Shown piece by piece: positions 44,156-52,604 of a DNA stretch of 64,000 nt. Below the pieces are notes generated by a model, which was not told where the DNA came from, ran no database searches, and was given only the letters and a program-made list of their open reading frames with translations. Origin of the DNA: Dysgonomonas sp. UBA7710 (GTDB taxonomy: Bacteria; Bacteroidota; Bacteroidia; Bacteroidales; Dysgonomonadaceae); assembly GCF_002482385.1 (NCBI RefSeq), contig NZ_DLFW01000002.1, forward strand, positions 576,213-640,212, in the 5' to 3' direction. Both the position numbers and the translations under genes were made by a program. The stretch's first letter is position 1, and every line of letters starts with the position of its first letter.

Positions 44156-44974
44156 ATGACTAATATATACGAAATTGCGAATAAACTGAGAGCCGAGTCA
44201 AAGCACTTGCCGATCAATAGAATTGAACTGGAAGATGCGCTCAATACACTGATCCACAGAGTACTGTTCCCCATCTGCGATCAGGAGAAATCGAGGGAGA
44301 AAAAACTGTATTATTTTTACTCCATTCTGGTGGAAAACATTGCCGCATTGTCGGATCGCGAAACTGCGGAGTCGATGGTTGATAAATTCATATCCGGGTT
44401 ACCGGAACTTCAGGATAAGCTGTATGACGAAGCGGCTGTCTACTTTGAAAATGATCCAGCCGCCAAATCGATAGAGGAAGTTATTCTTACCTATCCCGGT
44501 TTTTTCGCACAGGTCGTCTATCGTATTTCCCACGAATTTTATAAGATGAATACGCCTATTATTCCCCGGTTATTTTCCGAGTATGCTCATTCGAAAGTGG
44601 GTATAGACATAAATCCGGGAGCGGAGATAGGACGGGCCTTCTATATTGACCACGGGACAGGTATTGTGATAGGGGAGACCACGGTTATCGGTAATAATGT
44701 GAAAGTTTATCAGGGGGTTACTCTCGGAGCATTATTTGTAACCAAAGGCCTTGCCAATGAAAAACGGCATCCGACCATCGAGGATAATGTGGTTATCTAT
44801 GCCGGAGCGACTATATTGGGGGGGAAAACAGTTGTTGGCCACGATTCCACAATCGGGGGTAATGCCTGGCTGACAAAAAGTGTGGTACCCTATTCGCTTG
44901 TTCAGCAGAATTCAGAGATAAAGATACACAATACACTTAATGCGGGAGAGCATATTATCGATTTCAATATATAA
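44156..44974 (+). CDS. cysE: Serine O-acetyltransferase
   Basis: The 272-residue enzyme makes O-acetylserine for cysteine synthesis. An N-terminal helical domain (residues 1-140) precedes the left-handed beta-helix of hexapeptide repeats: HSKVGIDINPGAEIGRAFYI, DHGTGIVIGETTVIGNNVKV (with catalytic His), YQGVTLGAL, and the distal KRHPTIEDNVVIYAGATILGG. The extended N-terminal region resembles the longer EpsC/plant-like type found in Bacteroidota. No cysteine-synthase gene is adjacent; it is divergent from gdhA. Confidence 0.93.
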   Translation: MTNIYEIANKLRAESKHLPINRIELEDALNTLIHRVLFPICDQEKSREKKLYYFYSILVENIAALSDRETAESMVDKFISGLPELQDKLYDEAAVYFENDPAAKSIEEVILTYPGFFAQVVYRISHEFYKMNTPIIPRLFSEYAHSKVGIDINPGAEIGRAFYIDHGTGIVIGETTVIGNNVKVYQGVTLGALFVTKGLANEKRHPTIEDNVVIYAGATILGGKTVVGHDSTIGGNAWLTKSVVPYSLVQQNSEIKIHNTLNAGEHIIDFNI

Positions 44975-45100
44975 ATCTCATCATGGGTACGAAAAATATG
45001 AAAGCATAGATCGAAGAACTATTTTGATTATCATCGATTTATTACTCCTTACATTTTATAAAAGAAATAGAAGAAAGCAGGAAATAATGCAATATTTTTC

Positions 45101-45108
45101 TAACTTTG
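45101..45108 (+). promoter_or_regulatory. -7 box for the 159-residue gene
   Basis: TAACTTTG, 92 bases before the GTG start used here. Confidence 0.5.
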
Positions 45109-45200
45109 CATAAGTAAGCAAAAGAGAGTAGTTAATGATATATTATAAAAAACATAATCCATTATCGCTGCTTTACTTACCAAAGTAATAAAATAGGTCT

Positions 45201-45680
45201 GTGGCCTTAATATCTATCATTTATATGGGAACAGGAGCGAACAGAGACACATCTACTCTGATAAAAGATACATTCAAACAGGCGATCGACAGTTTAGCAA
45301 AGGATTATAAAGGCAGTTCTCTGACCGATATCTTTATCACAGTGGATAAAGAGAGTGGGGAAGTAGCGTTTTATGACGATGAGGAAAACAAGATAGCCGA
45401 GATCGTTATTTTCAATTGGGTAGACAAAGTCGACGAATTAACAGATGAAACCATAGTTTCCGTCTTGCGTAAGGTAACCGAACGCTTGGATGAAGAAAAT
45501 ATGTTTGACTCTCTGGATTTGTTTAAACCGTTTTCTGTCAATTATACCGATGAAAACTTTGTTGTGATGGAAGAACTTCTGCTTATCAGTGAAGACGATG
45601 TTGTGAAAATAGACAATGACCTGATGGAAAAGTTTGATCGCGAATTCGATGAATTTCTCGATAAGTTGCTGAAAGAATAA
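45201..45680 (+). CDS. Conserved hypothetical acidic protein
   Basis: I do not recognise a family. The 159-residue protein is acidic (many Asp/Glu) and seems alpha/beta: LIKDTFKQAIDSLAKDYKGS, SLTDIFITVDKESGEVAFYD, EIVIFNWVDKVDELTDETIV and a helical Asp/Glu/Phe-rich end. No signal peptide or membrane span. The start is open between the GTG at 45201 and an ATG eight codons later; I keep the GTG because an A-rich leader precedes it. It is a single-gene unit. Confidence 0.7.
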   Translation: MALISIIYMGTGANRDTSTLIKDTFKQAIDSLAKDYKGSSLTDIFITVDKESGEVAFYDDEENKIAEIVIFNWVDKVDELTDETIVSVLRKVTERLDEENMFDSLDLFKPFSVNYTDENFVVMEELLLISEDDVVKIDNDLMEKFDREFDEFLDKLLKE

Positions 45681-45847
45681 CATCTTTATATATCACCATT
45701 TTAATAACTACTTTACGCTATACAAACCTGCCGATTTTATATGGGAGCCTTGCCATTTGACAGGCTGCTAAGTAATTCGTATTAGTTTACCTGTTTCCTG
45801 AAAAAATATTACCTCAACTTATTGCATATCCCAAATATAACAGTTTA

Positions 45848-45862
45848 CTTTGTGTTTCAAAG
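45848..45862 (+). promoter_or_regulatory. CTTTG-N5-CAAAG palindrome before the creD operon
   Basis: CTTTGTGTTTCAAAG is 9 bases before the ATG at 45872, so it lies at or just after the transcription start. It is identical to the palindrome at mtgA and resembles the one before creD (46797-46811). It is a candidate operator for the winged-helix protein encoded at 46480. Confidence 0.6.
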
Positions 45863-45871
45863 TGAAATGTT

Positions 45872-46477
45872 ATGGATACAAATCTGGATGATATAAAACA
45901 CATCCGTTCCATGATGGAGCGGTCGAGCAAGTTCTTGTCGTTGAGTGGAATGTCGGGCATATCGGCTGGAACATTTGCATTGATTGGCGCATTGATAGGA
46001 CATCTTATTATGTCGGGGCAATTTACATTTACCAATAGTCTGCTGTATGATTTTATTATCCTTGCAGTACTTGTTCTTATTTGTGCAGGAGGCTCAGGAT
46101 TATACTTCTGTATGCGTAAAGCCCAAAAGAACGGCTCGAAACTATGGATGCCTGTAACAATCCAGATACTTAAAGATTTTTCGGTGCCAATGTGTATAGG
46201 CGGATTGTTTTGTATAGTTCTTATTTTTCAGCATGCAATCCGAATGGTTGCCCCATCTATGCTTATTTTTTACGGATTGGCGCTGATAGCGGCCGGATCT
46301 CGTACCTATCGTGATATAAAGGTTTTAGGTGCCTGTGAAATCATACTGGGACTTCTGGCCGGTATATTTGTATATAATGGGTTGCTGTTCTGGACTCTTG
46401 GATTTGGTGTTTTACATATAGTATATGGTATCCTTATTTATTATAAATATGACATGAAATCTGTAAAAAACGGTTGA
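45872..46477 (+). CDS. Hypothetical membrane protein in the creD operon
   Basis: The 201-residue protein has about five or six membrane segments (for example LSGMSGISAGTFALIGALIG, FIILAVLVLICAGGSGLYF, SMLIFYGLALIAAGSRTY and LGFGVLHIVYGILIYY), with a charged N-terminus (DDIKHIRSMMERSSKF). I cannot name the family. It is followed by a two-base gap before the winged-helix gene, and I regard it as part of one operon with creD; in some Bacteroidota such a protein accompanies this regulator. Confidence 0.75.
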   Translation: MDTNLDDIKHIRSMMERSSKFLSLSGMSGISAGTFALIGALIGHLIMSGQFTFTNSLLYDFIILAVLVLICAGGSGLYFCMRKAQKNGSKLWMPVTIQILKDFSVPMCIGGLFCIVLIFQHAIRMVAPSMLIFYGLALIAAGSRTYRDIKVLGACEIILGLLAGIFVYNGLLFWTLGFGVLHIVYGILIYYKYDMKSVKNG

Positions 46478-46479
46478 TT

Positions 46480-46779
46480 ATGAAAGATATTATATCAGGA
46501 TTGAATAAGGTCTTCGACAGCCGTGTACGCTTGGGGATAATGTCGGTGCTGATGGTAAATGACAGCGTGGACTTCAATATGATGAAGGAGTTGCTTGATG
46601 TTACCGACGGCAATCTGGCAAGCCATCTCAAAGCATTGGAAAAAGAAAAAGTTATAGAAGTCAGGAAACAGTTTATAGGACGCAAACCTAATACTTCTTA
46701 TCAGGTTACCCCCTTGGGGCGAAAGCTGTTTAAAGAACATATCGACGCGCTTGAAAAATTAATTAATCCCTTGCCGTAA
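46480..46779 (+). CDS. Winged-helix transcriptional regulator (HTH_34 type)
   Basis: The 99-residue protein has the winged-helix pattern FDSRVRLGIMSVLMVNDSVD, FNMMKELLDVTDGNLASHLK, ALEKEKVIEVRKQFIGRKPN, TSYQVTPLGRKLFKEHIDAL. This compact type usually binds a dyad in its own operon. I start at the ATG at 46480 (MKDIIS), two bases after the upstream stop; an in-frame TTG six bases earlier is unlikely. It sits between the membrane protein and creD, both bordered by CTTTG-N5-CAAAG dyads. Confidence 0.87.
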   Translation: MKDIISGLNKVFDSRVRLGIMSVLMVNDSVDFNMMKELLDVTDGNLASHLKALEKEKVIEVRKQFIGRKPNTSYQVTPLGRKLFKEHIDALEKLINPLP

Positions 46780-46796
46780 ATTTTTTTATTTATATA

Positions 46797-46811
46797 CTTT
46801 GAAATTCAAAG
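46797..46811 (+). promoter_or_regulatory. CTTTG-N5-CAAAG palindrome before creD
   Basis: CTTTGAAATTCAAAG lies 30 bases before the creD ATG. It has the same arms as the sites at 42474 and 45848 but a different spacer, and may allow creD to be expressed separately from the upstream pair. Confidence 0.55.
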
Positions 46812-46841
46812 AACTTTTATTTAAATATTAACTTAGAACTT

Positions 46842-48203
46842 ATGAAAACAAACTTTGGAACAAATGTAGACATGCTTATCGTCAAAATCGTTGTTGTCGC
46901 TGTCCTTGTAGTGGTAATGCTACTACCTATTACTATGATTAGAAGCCTGATTGAAGAGAGGGAACAGAATCAGCAGGCAGCTCAGGACGATATTGTGAGC
47001 AAGTGGGGAGGAGCCCAGCAAGTGACAGGTCCTGTACTCGTATTGCCTTATCAGAGCGGTATAGATAAAAACGGTAATCCGCTTATCGCTTACTCTTACT
47101 ACCTTCCGGATGATTTCCATGTAGACGGCAATATCACTGCGGAAGAGCGTGCACGGACATTGTTCCATACGCTGGTGTACCAGTCGGATATGAAAATCAG
47201 TGGAAAGTTTAGCCTGCCTGATTATGCGAAACTGAATATAAAAGAGGAACAGGTGAGATGGCAGGATGCTTTTGTCCTGATCGGCATTCCATACCTGCAA
47301 GGTGTAAAGAATAAGATCGAATTTAATGTAAATGGCAAATCGTTGCCCGTACAGCCCGGTGTGAAAAGTAACACACTTATCGATTCCGGTGTGACGATCG
47401 GTATGCCTGTCGATCCGTCGGTACAGAGTTATGAGTTTAGTTTCGATCTGGGGCTTAATGGTAGCGGAGGTCTTTATTTTGCTCCGATAGGTAAAGAAAA
47501 TCGCATTCATCTGAAGTCGTCGTGGAGTACGGTTTCTTTCAATGGGGATTTTTTGCCTGCCGACCGTGTAATTAATAATGAGGGATTTGATGCCAGCTGG
47601 AATGTCTTCGACTACAACCGGAACTATGTGCAGATGTGGACAGGGAGTAACGATGTAATCAAAACGTCTTCTTTGGGTGTAGACTTACGGTATCCGGTAG
47701 ATAAATATCAGATGACAATGCGTTCGGTGAAATATGCGATTATGTTTATTGTTCTCACATTTGTAGTATTCTTTCTTGTAGAATTACTAAGCAAGAAGCG
47801 GATTCACCCGGTGCAATATTTGCTTGTCAGTTGTGCGTTGGTGTTGTTCTATACCTTGTTACTGGCAATATCGGAGCATCTTGGCTTTGGCTTTTCTTAC
47901 CTGATTTCGGGGGCGGCAACCACATTGCTGATAACGGCTTATTCCACTACCATGTTCCGCAATGTGAAACAGACGGCGATTATGGCGCTTTTCCTTACGG
48001 TGCTTTATACTTATTTGTATATTATCCTGCAACAGGAAAATATGGCTTTATTATTCGGCGCGGTCGGATTATTTGTCGCCCTTGCCATAGTGATGTATGT
48101 TCTGCGAAAGGTGAATTGGTATAAGGATGAAGAACAAGATAATGAAAGGAAAGAGATTCCTCCGGTATCTGCTTTTAATAATGAGGATAGTGATGTGAAT
48201 TGA
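46842..48203 (+). CDS. creD: Cell envelope integrity protein CreD
   Basis: The 453-residue inner-membrane protein has an N-terminal helix (IVKIVVVAVLVVVMLLPITM), a long periplasmic domain (about residues 45-290), then a group of five to six membrane helices (from about 297, with HPVQYLLVSCALVLFYTLLL and RNVKQTAIMALFLTVLYTYL) and a charged cytoplasmic tail. In proteobacteria CreD is induced by peptidoglycan damage and affects beta-lactam tolerance and envelope integrity. Here a local winged-helix protein probably replaces the CreBC control. Confidence 0.93.
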   Translation: MKTNFGTNVDMLIVKIVVVAVLVVVMLLPITMIRSLIEEREQNQQAAQDDIVSKWGGAQQVTGPVLVLPYQSGIDKNGNPLIAYSYYLPDDFHVDGNITAEERARTLFHTLVYQSDMKISGKFSLPDYAKLNIKEEQVRWQDAFVLIGIPYLQGVKNKIEFNVNGKSLPVQPGVKSNTLIDSGVTIGMPVDPSVQSYEFSFDLGLNGSGGLYFAPIGKENRIHLKSSWSTVSFNGDFLPADRVINNEGFDASWNVFDYNRNYVQMWTGSNDVIKTSSLGVDLRYPVDKYQMTMRSVKYAIMFIVLTFVVFFLVELLSKKRIHPVQYLLVSCALVLFYTLLLAISEHLGFGFSYLISGAATTLLITAYSTTMFRNVKQTAIMALFLTVLYTYLYIILQQENMALLFGAVGLFVALAIVMYVLRKVNWYKDEEQDNERKEIPPVSAFNNEDSDVN

Positions 48204-48226
48204 GTTTAGTCAGTCAATATTATTGA

Positions 48227-48272
48227 GGGCGTAAAGTGCATAAGCAATTGTGTGTCTTTATGCCCTTTTTTT
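48227..48272 (+). terminator. Intrinsic terminator after creD
   Basis: GGGCGTAAAG (48227-48236) pairs with CTTTATGCCC (48256-48265), one G-U pair, followed by seven T. Confidence 0.75.
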
Positions 48273-48309
48273 GTTTACGTTGATTGAATCATTTTTATTT
48301 TTTCTCTCT

Positions 48310-48525
48310 GAAGATATTAAAGATATTTTATCTATACTATACGGATGTGAACCGGATTATCGGAAAGGATAAGAGGTGTTACTTTTTGCAGCTTATATTG
48401 GAATGGGAATATTCAATAGGTAAACAGAATAGAAAAAGTAACAATGGTAAAATCAGGAAAATGTGTTACATCTGTTACTTTTTAACTTTATATTGTGAAT
48501 GTAGGTTAAAATTATGAAGGTTTTA
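48310..48525. repeat. Mosaic intergenic repeat island 3
   Basis: ATTTTATCTATA (48325-48336) at the left and GTTACATCTGTTACTTTTT (48465-48483) at the right, with the following AACTTTATATTGTGAATGTAGG similar to the right end of island 2. The middle is shorter and differs from islands 1 and 2. It fills most of the gap between creD and the NhaC-type gene; no gene is present. Confidence 0.6.
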
Positions 48526-48552
48526 AGAGGGCTGTAATTAATTAAATGATAT

Positions 48553-48560
48553 TATCTTTG
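48553..48560 (+). promoter_or_regulatory. -7 box for the NhaC-type gene
   Basis: TATCTTTG, an exact consensus match, 28 bases before the ATG at 48589. Confidence 0.6.
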
Positions 48561-48588
48561 CATCCGGTTATTAAAAAAGATTAAACAA

Positions 48589-49896
48589 ATGGATCAAGAT
48601 AAAAAGTGGCATCATTCAAAAGGCTGGGCATTGATGCCGTTGGCAGTATTTTTCCTGCTGTATGTCCTTACCTTTATTTTTACAGGAGACCTTTATCAGA
48701 TGCCTGTTTCGGTAGCATTTATGACGGCATCCATGGTGGCGGTCTTATATTCGAAAGGGGGGAAGCTGGCAAATCGTATCACCCAGTTTTGCCGGGGTGC
48801 AGCCAACGAAACCATTATGCTGATGGTTGTCATCTTTATTCTGGCGGGAGCATTTGCCGGTACAGCCAAGGCGATGGGTGCGGTAGATGCTACAGTGAAT
48901 ATGCTTCTCTATCTCTTGCCTGAGCAATCTATATTGGCAAGCGTCTTTATTGCAGCTTGTTTCATATCCATGTCTATGGGTACATCTACCGGAACTATTG
49001 CAGCTTTAGCACCTATTGCAGTAGGAGTCTCCTCTCAGGCAGGGCTCGATTTACCTATGATGCTGGGAATTGTGGTTGGCGGGGCTATGTTCGGGGACAA
49101 TCTTTCTTTTATATCAGATACAACGATTGTGGCTACACGTACACAGGGTTGTCAGATGCAGGACAAATTTAAAGTAAATATCCGCATTGTATTTCCTGTT
49201 GTCATTCTGATGCTTCTGTTCTATATCTATCAGGGGCTGGAACTGACAGGCGGAGCGTCTGTTTCGGCAGAGCAGGTAGAATGGGTTAAGGTGCTGCCTT
49301 ATCTGGCGGTATTGATTACAGCTTTGGTGGGGGTTAACGTGATGGTCGTGTTGGCTTTGGGGATTATTCTTTCGGGTGTGATAGGTCTTATAACAGGCGG
49401 TTTTGGCGTATGGGACTGGACTGCGGCCATGAGTCAGGGTATCGTCGTGGATATGGGAGAACTGATTATTGTATCGTTGATGGCGGGAGGTATGTTCGAA
49501 CTGATACGCTTCAATGGGGGAGTCGATTGGTTGATAGGCAAGATGACACGTAATATACGGTCGAAGCGTTCCGCTGAATTTTCTATCGCCGGACTTATTT
49601 CGTTAACCAATCTTTGTACGGCGAATAATACCATCGCCCTGATTATAAGCGGGCCGATAGCAAAGAATATCAGCGATAAATTCGATTTGGATAATAGGAA
49701 GATCGCCAGCCTGCTGGATACTTTCTCTTGTTTTGTTCAAGGCTTGATACCTTACGGGGCACAATTACTTATAGCTGCAGGATTGGCTAATGTAAGTCCT
49801 ATGCAGATTGTGCCTTATCTGTATTATCCTTTGCTGATAGGGCTTGCGGCAATGGCATCGATCATATTCCGTTATCCGCGGAAATATGCCGGGTAA
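48589..49896 (+). CDS. NhaC-family Na+/H+ antiporter
   Basis: The 435-residue membrane protein has about 11 to 12 helices. The core has the NhaC-type motifs AACFISMSMGTSTGTIAALA, GIVVGGAMFGDNLSFISDTT and LTNLCTANNTIALIISGPIA. NhaC proteins exchange Na+ (or malate-linked cations) for protons in pH and salt balance. It is monocistronic with a strong -7 box and a very short leader; it converges on the DeoR regulator gene 20 bases downstream. Confidence 0.9.
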   Translation: MDQDKKWHHSKGWALMPLAVFFLLYVLTFIFTGDLYQMPVSVAFMTASMVAVLYSKGGKLANRITQFCRGAANETIMLMVVIFILAGAFAGTAKAMGAVDATVNMLLYLLPEQSILASVFIAACFISMSMGTSTGTIAALAPIAVGVSSQAGLDLPMMLGIVVGGAMFGDNLSFISDTTIVATRTQGCQMQDKFKVNIRIVFPVVILMLLFYIYQGLELTGGASVSAEQVEWVKVLPYLAVLITALVGVNVMVVLALGIILSGVIGLITGGFGVWDWTAAMSQGIVVDMGELIIVSLMAGGMFELIRFNGGVDWLIGKMTRNIRSKRSAEFSIAGLISLTNLCTANNTIALIISGPIAKNISDKFDLDNRKIASLLDTFSCFVQGLIPYGAQLLIAAGLANVSPMQIVPYLYYPLLIGLAAMASIIFRYPRKYAG

Positions 49897-49916
49897 TGCC
49901 GATGGTGTAAATATCC

Positions 49917-50681
49917 TTATACGAGGGTAACTTCTATATCGCGTTCGCGGAGCATATCTATGATGTGAGCAGGCGCGTTGGTATCTGTAATAATATGGTG
50001 TATTTTATTTATATCACATATCTTGCAGAAGCCTCGTTTGCCGAATTTCGAAGAGTCGGTCAGTACGATTATCTTTTGTGCGGCATCTATCATTTGTTGG
50101 TTTATGCGGGCTTCACTCATGTCGCTGGTAGTCAGTCCATAATCGAGGTCGATACCATCCACGCCCAGAAACAGCTTGTTACATGACAGGCTTTCCAGTA
50201 TATTTTCGGCATAGTGGCCAATGACCGACACAGAGTTCTTTCTCATATTGCCGCCCAATTGCACTATTTCAATATTCGGATTGTAGCACAGGGTCAGGGA
50301 TACCTTTACCGAAGATGTGATAACGGTGATGTTATGATCGACGTTAATCTCATTTGCGAAAGTGAGCAGAGTGGTGCCGGAAGCTATGATTATTTTATCG
50401 TTAGGCTCAAGCAGACTATTGGCGGCTTTGGCAATCCTGGTCTTTTCCTCCATCTGCATCTTCTCTTTTACATCTATATGCTTATCAGTAATAATAGAAC
50501 TCAGGCTGCTGGCGCTTCCGTGATTACGATAAAGCATTTTTTTGCTTTCGAGATATTTTAAATCTTTACGAATCGTAACTTCCGAGACTTCTAATTTCTC
50601 ACTAAGTTCCTGAACCTTTACATATCCATCCTGCTTCAACTGTTCCAGTATGAACTTGTGTCGTTTAGCAATATTTCCCAT
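49917..50681 (-). CDS. DeoR/GlpR-family regulator
   Basis: The 254-residue protein has an N-terminal DeoR helix-turn-helix (RHKFILEQLKQDGYVKVQEL, SEKLEVSEVTIRKDLKYLES, KKMLYRNHGSAS) and a C-terminal sugar-phosphate-binding domain (IIASGTTLLTFANEI, KLFLGVDGIDLDYGLTTSDM, KIIVLTDSSKFGKRGF). Sitting divergently from glpD-glpK-glpF, it is the likely repressor that responds to glycerol 3-phosphate, though the effector is not proven by sequence. Confidence 0.9.
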   Translation of the reverse strand: MGNIAKRHKFILEQLKQDGYVKVQELSEKLEVSEVTIRKDLKYLESKKMLYRNHGSASSLSSIITDKHIDVKEKMQMEEKTRIAKAANSLLEPNDKIIIASGTTLLTFANEINVDHNITVITSSVKVSLTLCYNPNIEIVQLGGNMRKNSVSVIGHYAENILESLSCNKLFLGVDGIDLDYGLTTSDMSEARINQQMIDAAQKIIVLTDSSKFGKRGFCKICDINKIHHIITDTNAPAHIIDMLRERDIEVTLV

Positions 50682-50712
50682 ATTTCAAATTGAAGATTAC
50701 AATTACTGATTA

Positions 50713-50720
50713 CAAAGATA
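50713..50720 (-). promoter_or_regulatory. -7 box for the DeoR/GlpR-type gene
   Basis: The reverse strand reads TATCTTTG, 31 bases before the ATG at 50681. Confidence 0.55.
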
Positions 50721-50765
50721 TAAAAATTTTTAAGAACTGAACGCTTTAAAAACTTGAAAGATTTT

Positions 50766-50923
50766 AGTTTCGTTTTGTATTTTATGAAGTAGATTTGGAT
50801 TGTGTATTGTTTGATAGATACTGTTTCCTTGGAATGTTTTTGATTTTATAGTTTCGAAATATTTTATTTAGTTTTGAATTATATATTAATTATTGGTTTG
50901 TTGTTTAAAAAAAGTTTCGAATT
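50766..50923 (+). promoter_or_regulatory. Candidate GlpR-type operator array
   Basis: Four direct boxes of the type AGTTTYGWAWT occur at 50766, 50850, 50870 and 50913 (the first is shorter, AGTTTCG). Start-to-start spacings are 84, 20 and 43 bases, all near multiples of a helical turn, so they present on one face. They lie between the divergent regulator and the glp operon. TTCG-containing half-sites are typical of GlpR; the identification is inference. Confidence 0.5.
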
Positions 50924-50948
50924 TGTTTGTTTATTTAAAATACATATT

Positions 50949-50956
50949 TATCTTTG
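50949..50956 (+). promoter_or_regulatory. -7 box for the glp operon
   Basis: TATCTTTG, 21 bases before the glpD ATG at 50978. Confidence 0.6.
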
Positions 50957-50977
50957 TGTATATTAAAGCTAAAAGTT

Positions 50978-52567
50978 ATGAATCGAAATAATTATATAAA
51001 ACAAATGGCAGACAGATCCATCGTCTGGGATTTTGTTGTTGTCGGAGGTGGCGCTACTGGTCTTGGTACAGCAATCGACGCTGCTTCTCGTGGGTTTAAG
51101 GTCGCGTTGGTAGAACAAGCTGACTTTACGAAAGCAACATCCAGCCGTAGTACAAAGCTGGTACACGGAGGTGTCCGTTACTTGGCACAAGGTGATGTAA
51201 GTCTGGTTATAGAAGCTTTGCGGGAAAGGGGACTGATGAAGCAGAATGCCCCGCATCTGGTGAAAGATCAACGATTTATTATAGGAAATTACAAGTGGTG
51301 GGAGAAGCCATTTTATACAATCGGACTAACTGTCTATGATATACTGGCCGGAAAACGCGGATTGGGCCGATCCTTGCCGATGAGTAAGAAATCTGTGGTT
51401 AAAGAAATACCTCAAATAGCAACCGGTGGGCTAAGAGGCGGGGTAGTATATCATGATGGTCAGTTCGATGATTCCCGTATGGGCATTAACCTCCTGCAAA
51501 CTGCCGCGGAGCAGGGCGCTACTGTCGTAAATTATGTAAAAGTTTCGGATTTGGTGAAAAACGAAACCGGAAAGATTGCAGGGGTGAAAGTATATGACGA
51601 ATTAGGTAAACAGGAATATACGCTTCAGGCGAAAGTCGTAATAAACGCGACCGGAATATTCGTCGATGACCTGATGAAGATGGATGCTCCGGAAAAAGAT
51701 AATATTGTGCGTCCCAGTCAGGGAGTACATCTTGTTGTAGATAAGTCCTTTTTGGGAGGAGATACCGCAATTATGATACCGAAGACCAGCGACGGACGGG
51801 TGATGTTTGGTGTGCCATGGCATGGAAAAGTAGTTCTGGGTACTACTGATACTCCGCTGAAAGAGTTCGTGCTTGAGCCGCAGGCGTTGGAGGAAGAGAT
51901 TGAATTTATTCTTAAAACGGCCGGTCAATATCTGGCAAAACAACCGAAACGAGAAGACGTCCTTTCGGTATTTGCGGGATTAAGGCCATTGGCGGCACCT
52001 AAAAAAGGAACCGACGGACAGAAAACAAAGGAAATATCGCGCAGTCATAAAATAGTTATATCAGATAGCGGGCTGATTACCATCACCGGCGGGAAGTGGA
52101 CAACATACCGCGACATGGCCGAAGATGTAGTGAACAGAGCCTTGTCAATCGGAAACCTGCCTCAGAAAGAGTGTGTGACAAGGGACTTGAAAATACATGG
52201 CTATAAAGAAAATGTTGACAGGTCGAATTTTAGTTATGTATATGGCAGTGATTACGAAAAAATACAGAAGCTACAGCAAGAGAAACCCGAGCTGGCACGG
52301 AAGCTTCATCCGCGTTTCGACTATACAGGGGCGGAAGTTGTGTGGGCTGTCAGGGAGGAAATGGCTATAACAGTCGAAGATGTTTTGTCCCGAAGGTTAC
52401 GGGCCACATTTCTGGATGCGCGCGCAGCCATCGATATTGCACCGGAGGTAGCTTCTATAATGGCAAAAGAAACAGGAAAGGATATGGAATGGGAGAAAGG
52501 ACAGGTGCAGGAGTTCGTGGAACTTGCACAACATTATCTGCTGGTTCCGTATAATCCCGATAAGTAA
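50978..52567 (+). CDS. glpD: Glycerol-3-phosphate dehydrogenase (FAD)
   Basis: The 529-residue enzyme oxidises glycerol 3-phosphate to dihydroxyacetone phosphate, passing electrons to the quinone pool. The FAD-binding [36 protein letters not shown], and [20 protein letters not shown] with [17 protein letters not shown] are all present. I start at ATG 50978 (MNRNNYIKQ), eight codons into the longest frame. It is the first gene of the operon; glpK follows 37 bases later. Confidence 0.96.
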   Translation: MNRNNYIKQMADRSIVWDFVVVGGGATGLGTAIDAASRGFKVALVEQADFTKATSSRSTKLVHGGVRYLAQGDVSLVIEALRERGLMKQNAPHLVKDQRFIIGNYKWWEKPFYTIGLTVYDILAGKRGLGRSLPMSKKSVVKEIPQIATGGLRGGVVYHDGQFDDSRMGINLLQTAAEQGATVVNYVKVSDLVKNETGKIAGVKVYDELGKQEYTLQAKVVINATGIFVDDLMKMDAPEKDNIVRPSQGVHLVVDKSFLGGDTAIMIPKTSDGRVMFGVPWHGKVVLGTTDTPLKEFVLEPQALEEEIEFILKTAGQYLAKQPKREDVLSVFAGLRPLAAPKKGTDGQKTKEISRSHKIVISDSGLITITGGKWTTYRDMAEDVVNRALSIGNLPQKECVTRDLKIHGYKENVDRSNFSYVYGSDYEKIQKLQQEKPELARKLHPRFDYTGAEVVWAVREEMAITVEDVLSRRLRATFLDARAAIDIAPEVASIMAKETGKDMEWEKGQVQEFVELAQHYLLVPYNPDK

Positions 52568-52604
52568 AAAGACACATTTTTTTAACCTAATCAATATCAA
52601 CTAC

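Noticed and set aside
48284..48517. 77-residue frame after creD
   Set aside because: Covers repeat island 3; low-complexity, no start signal, not seen in the other islands.
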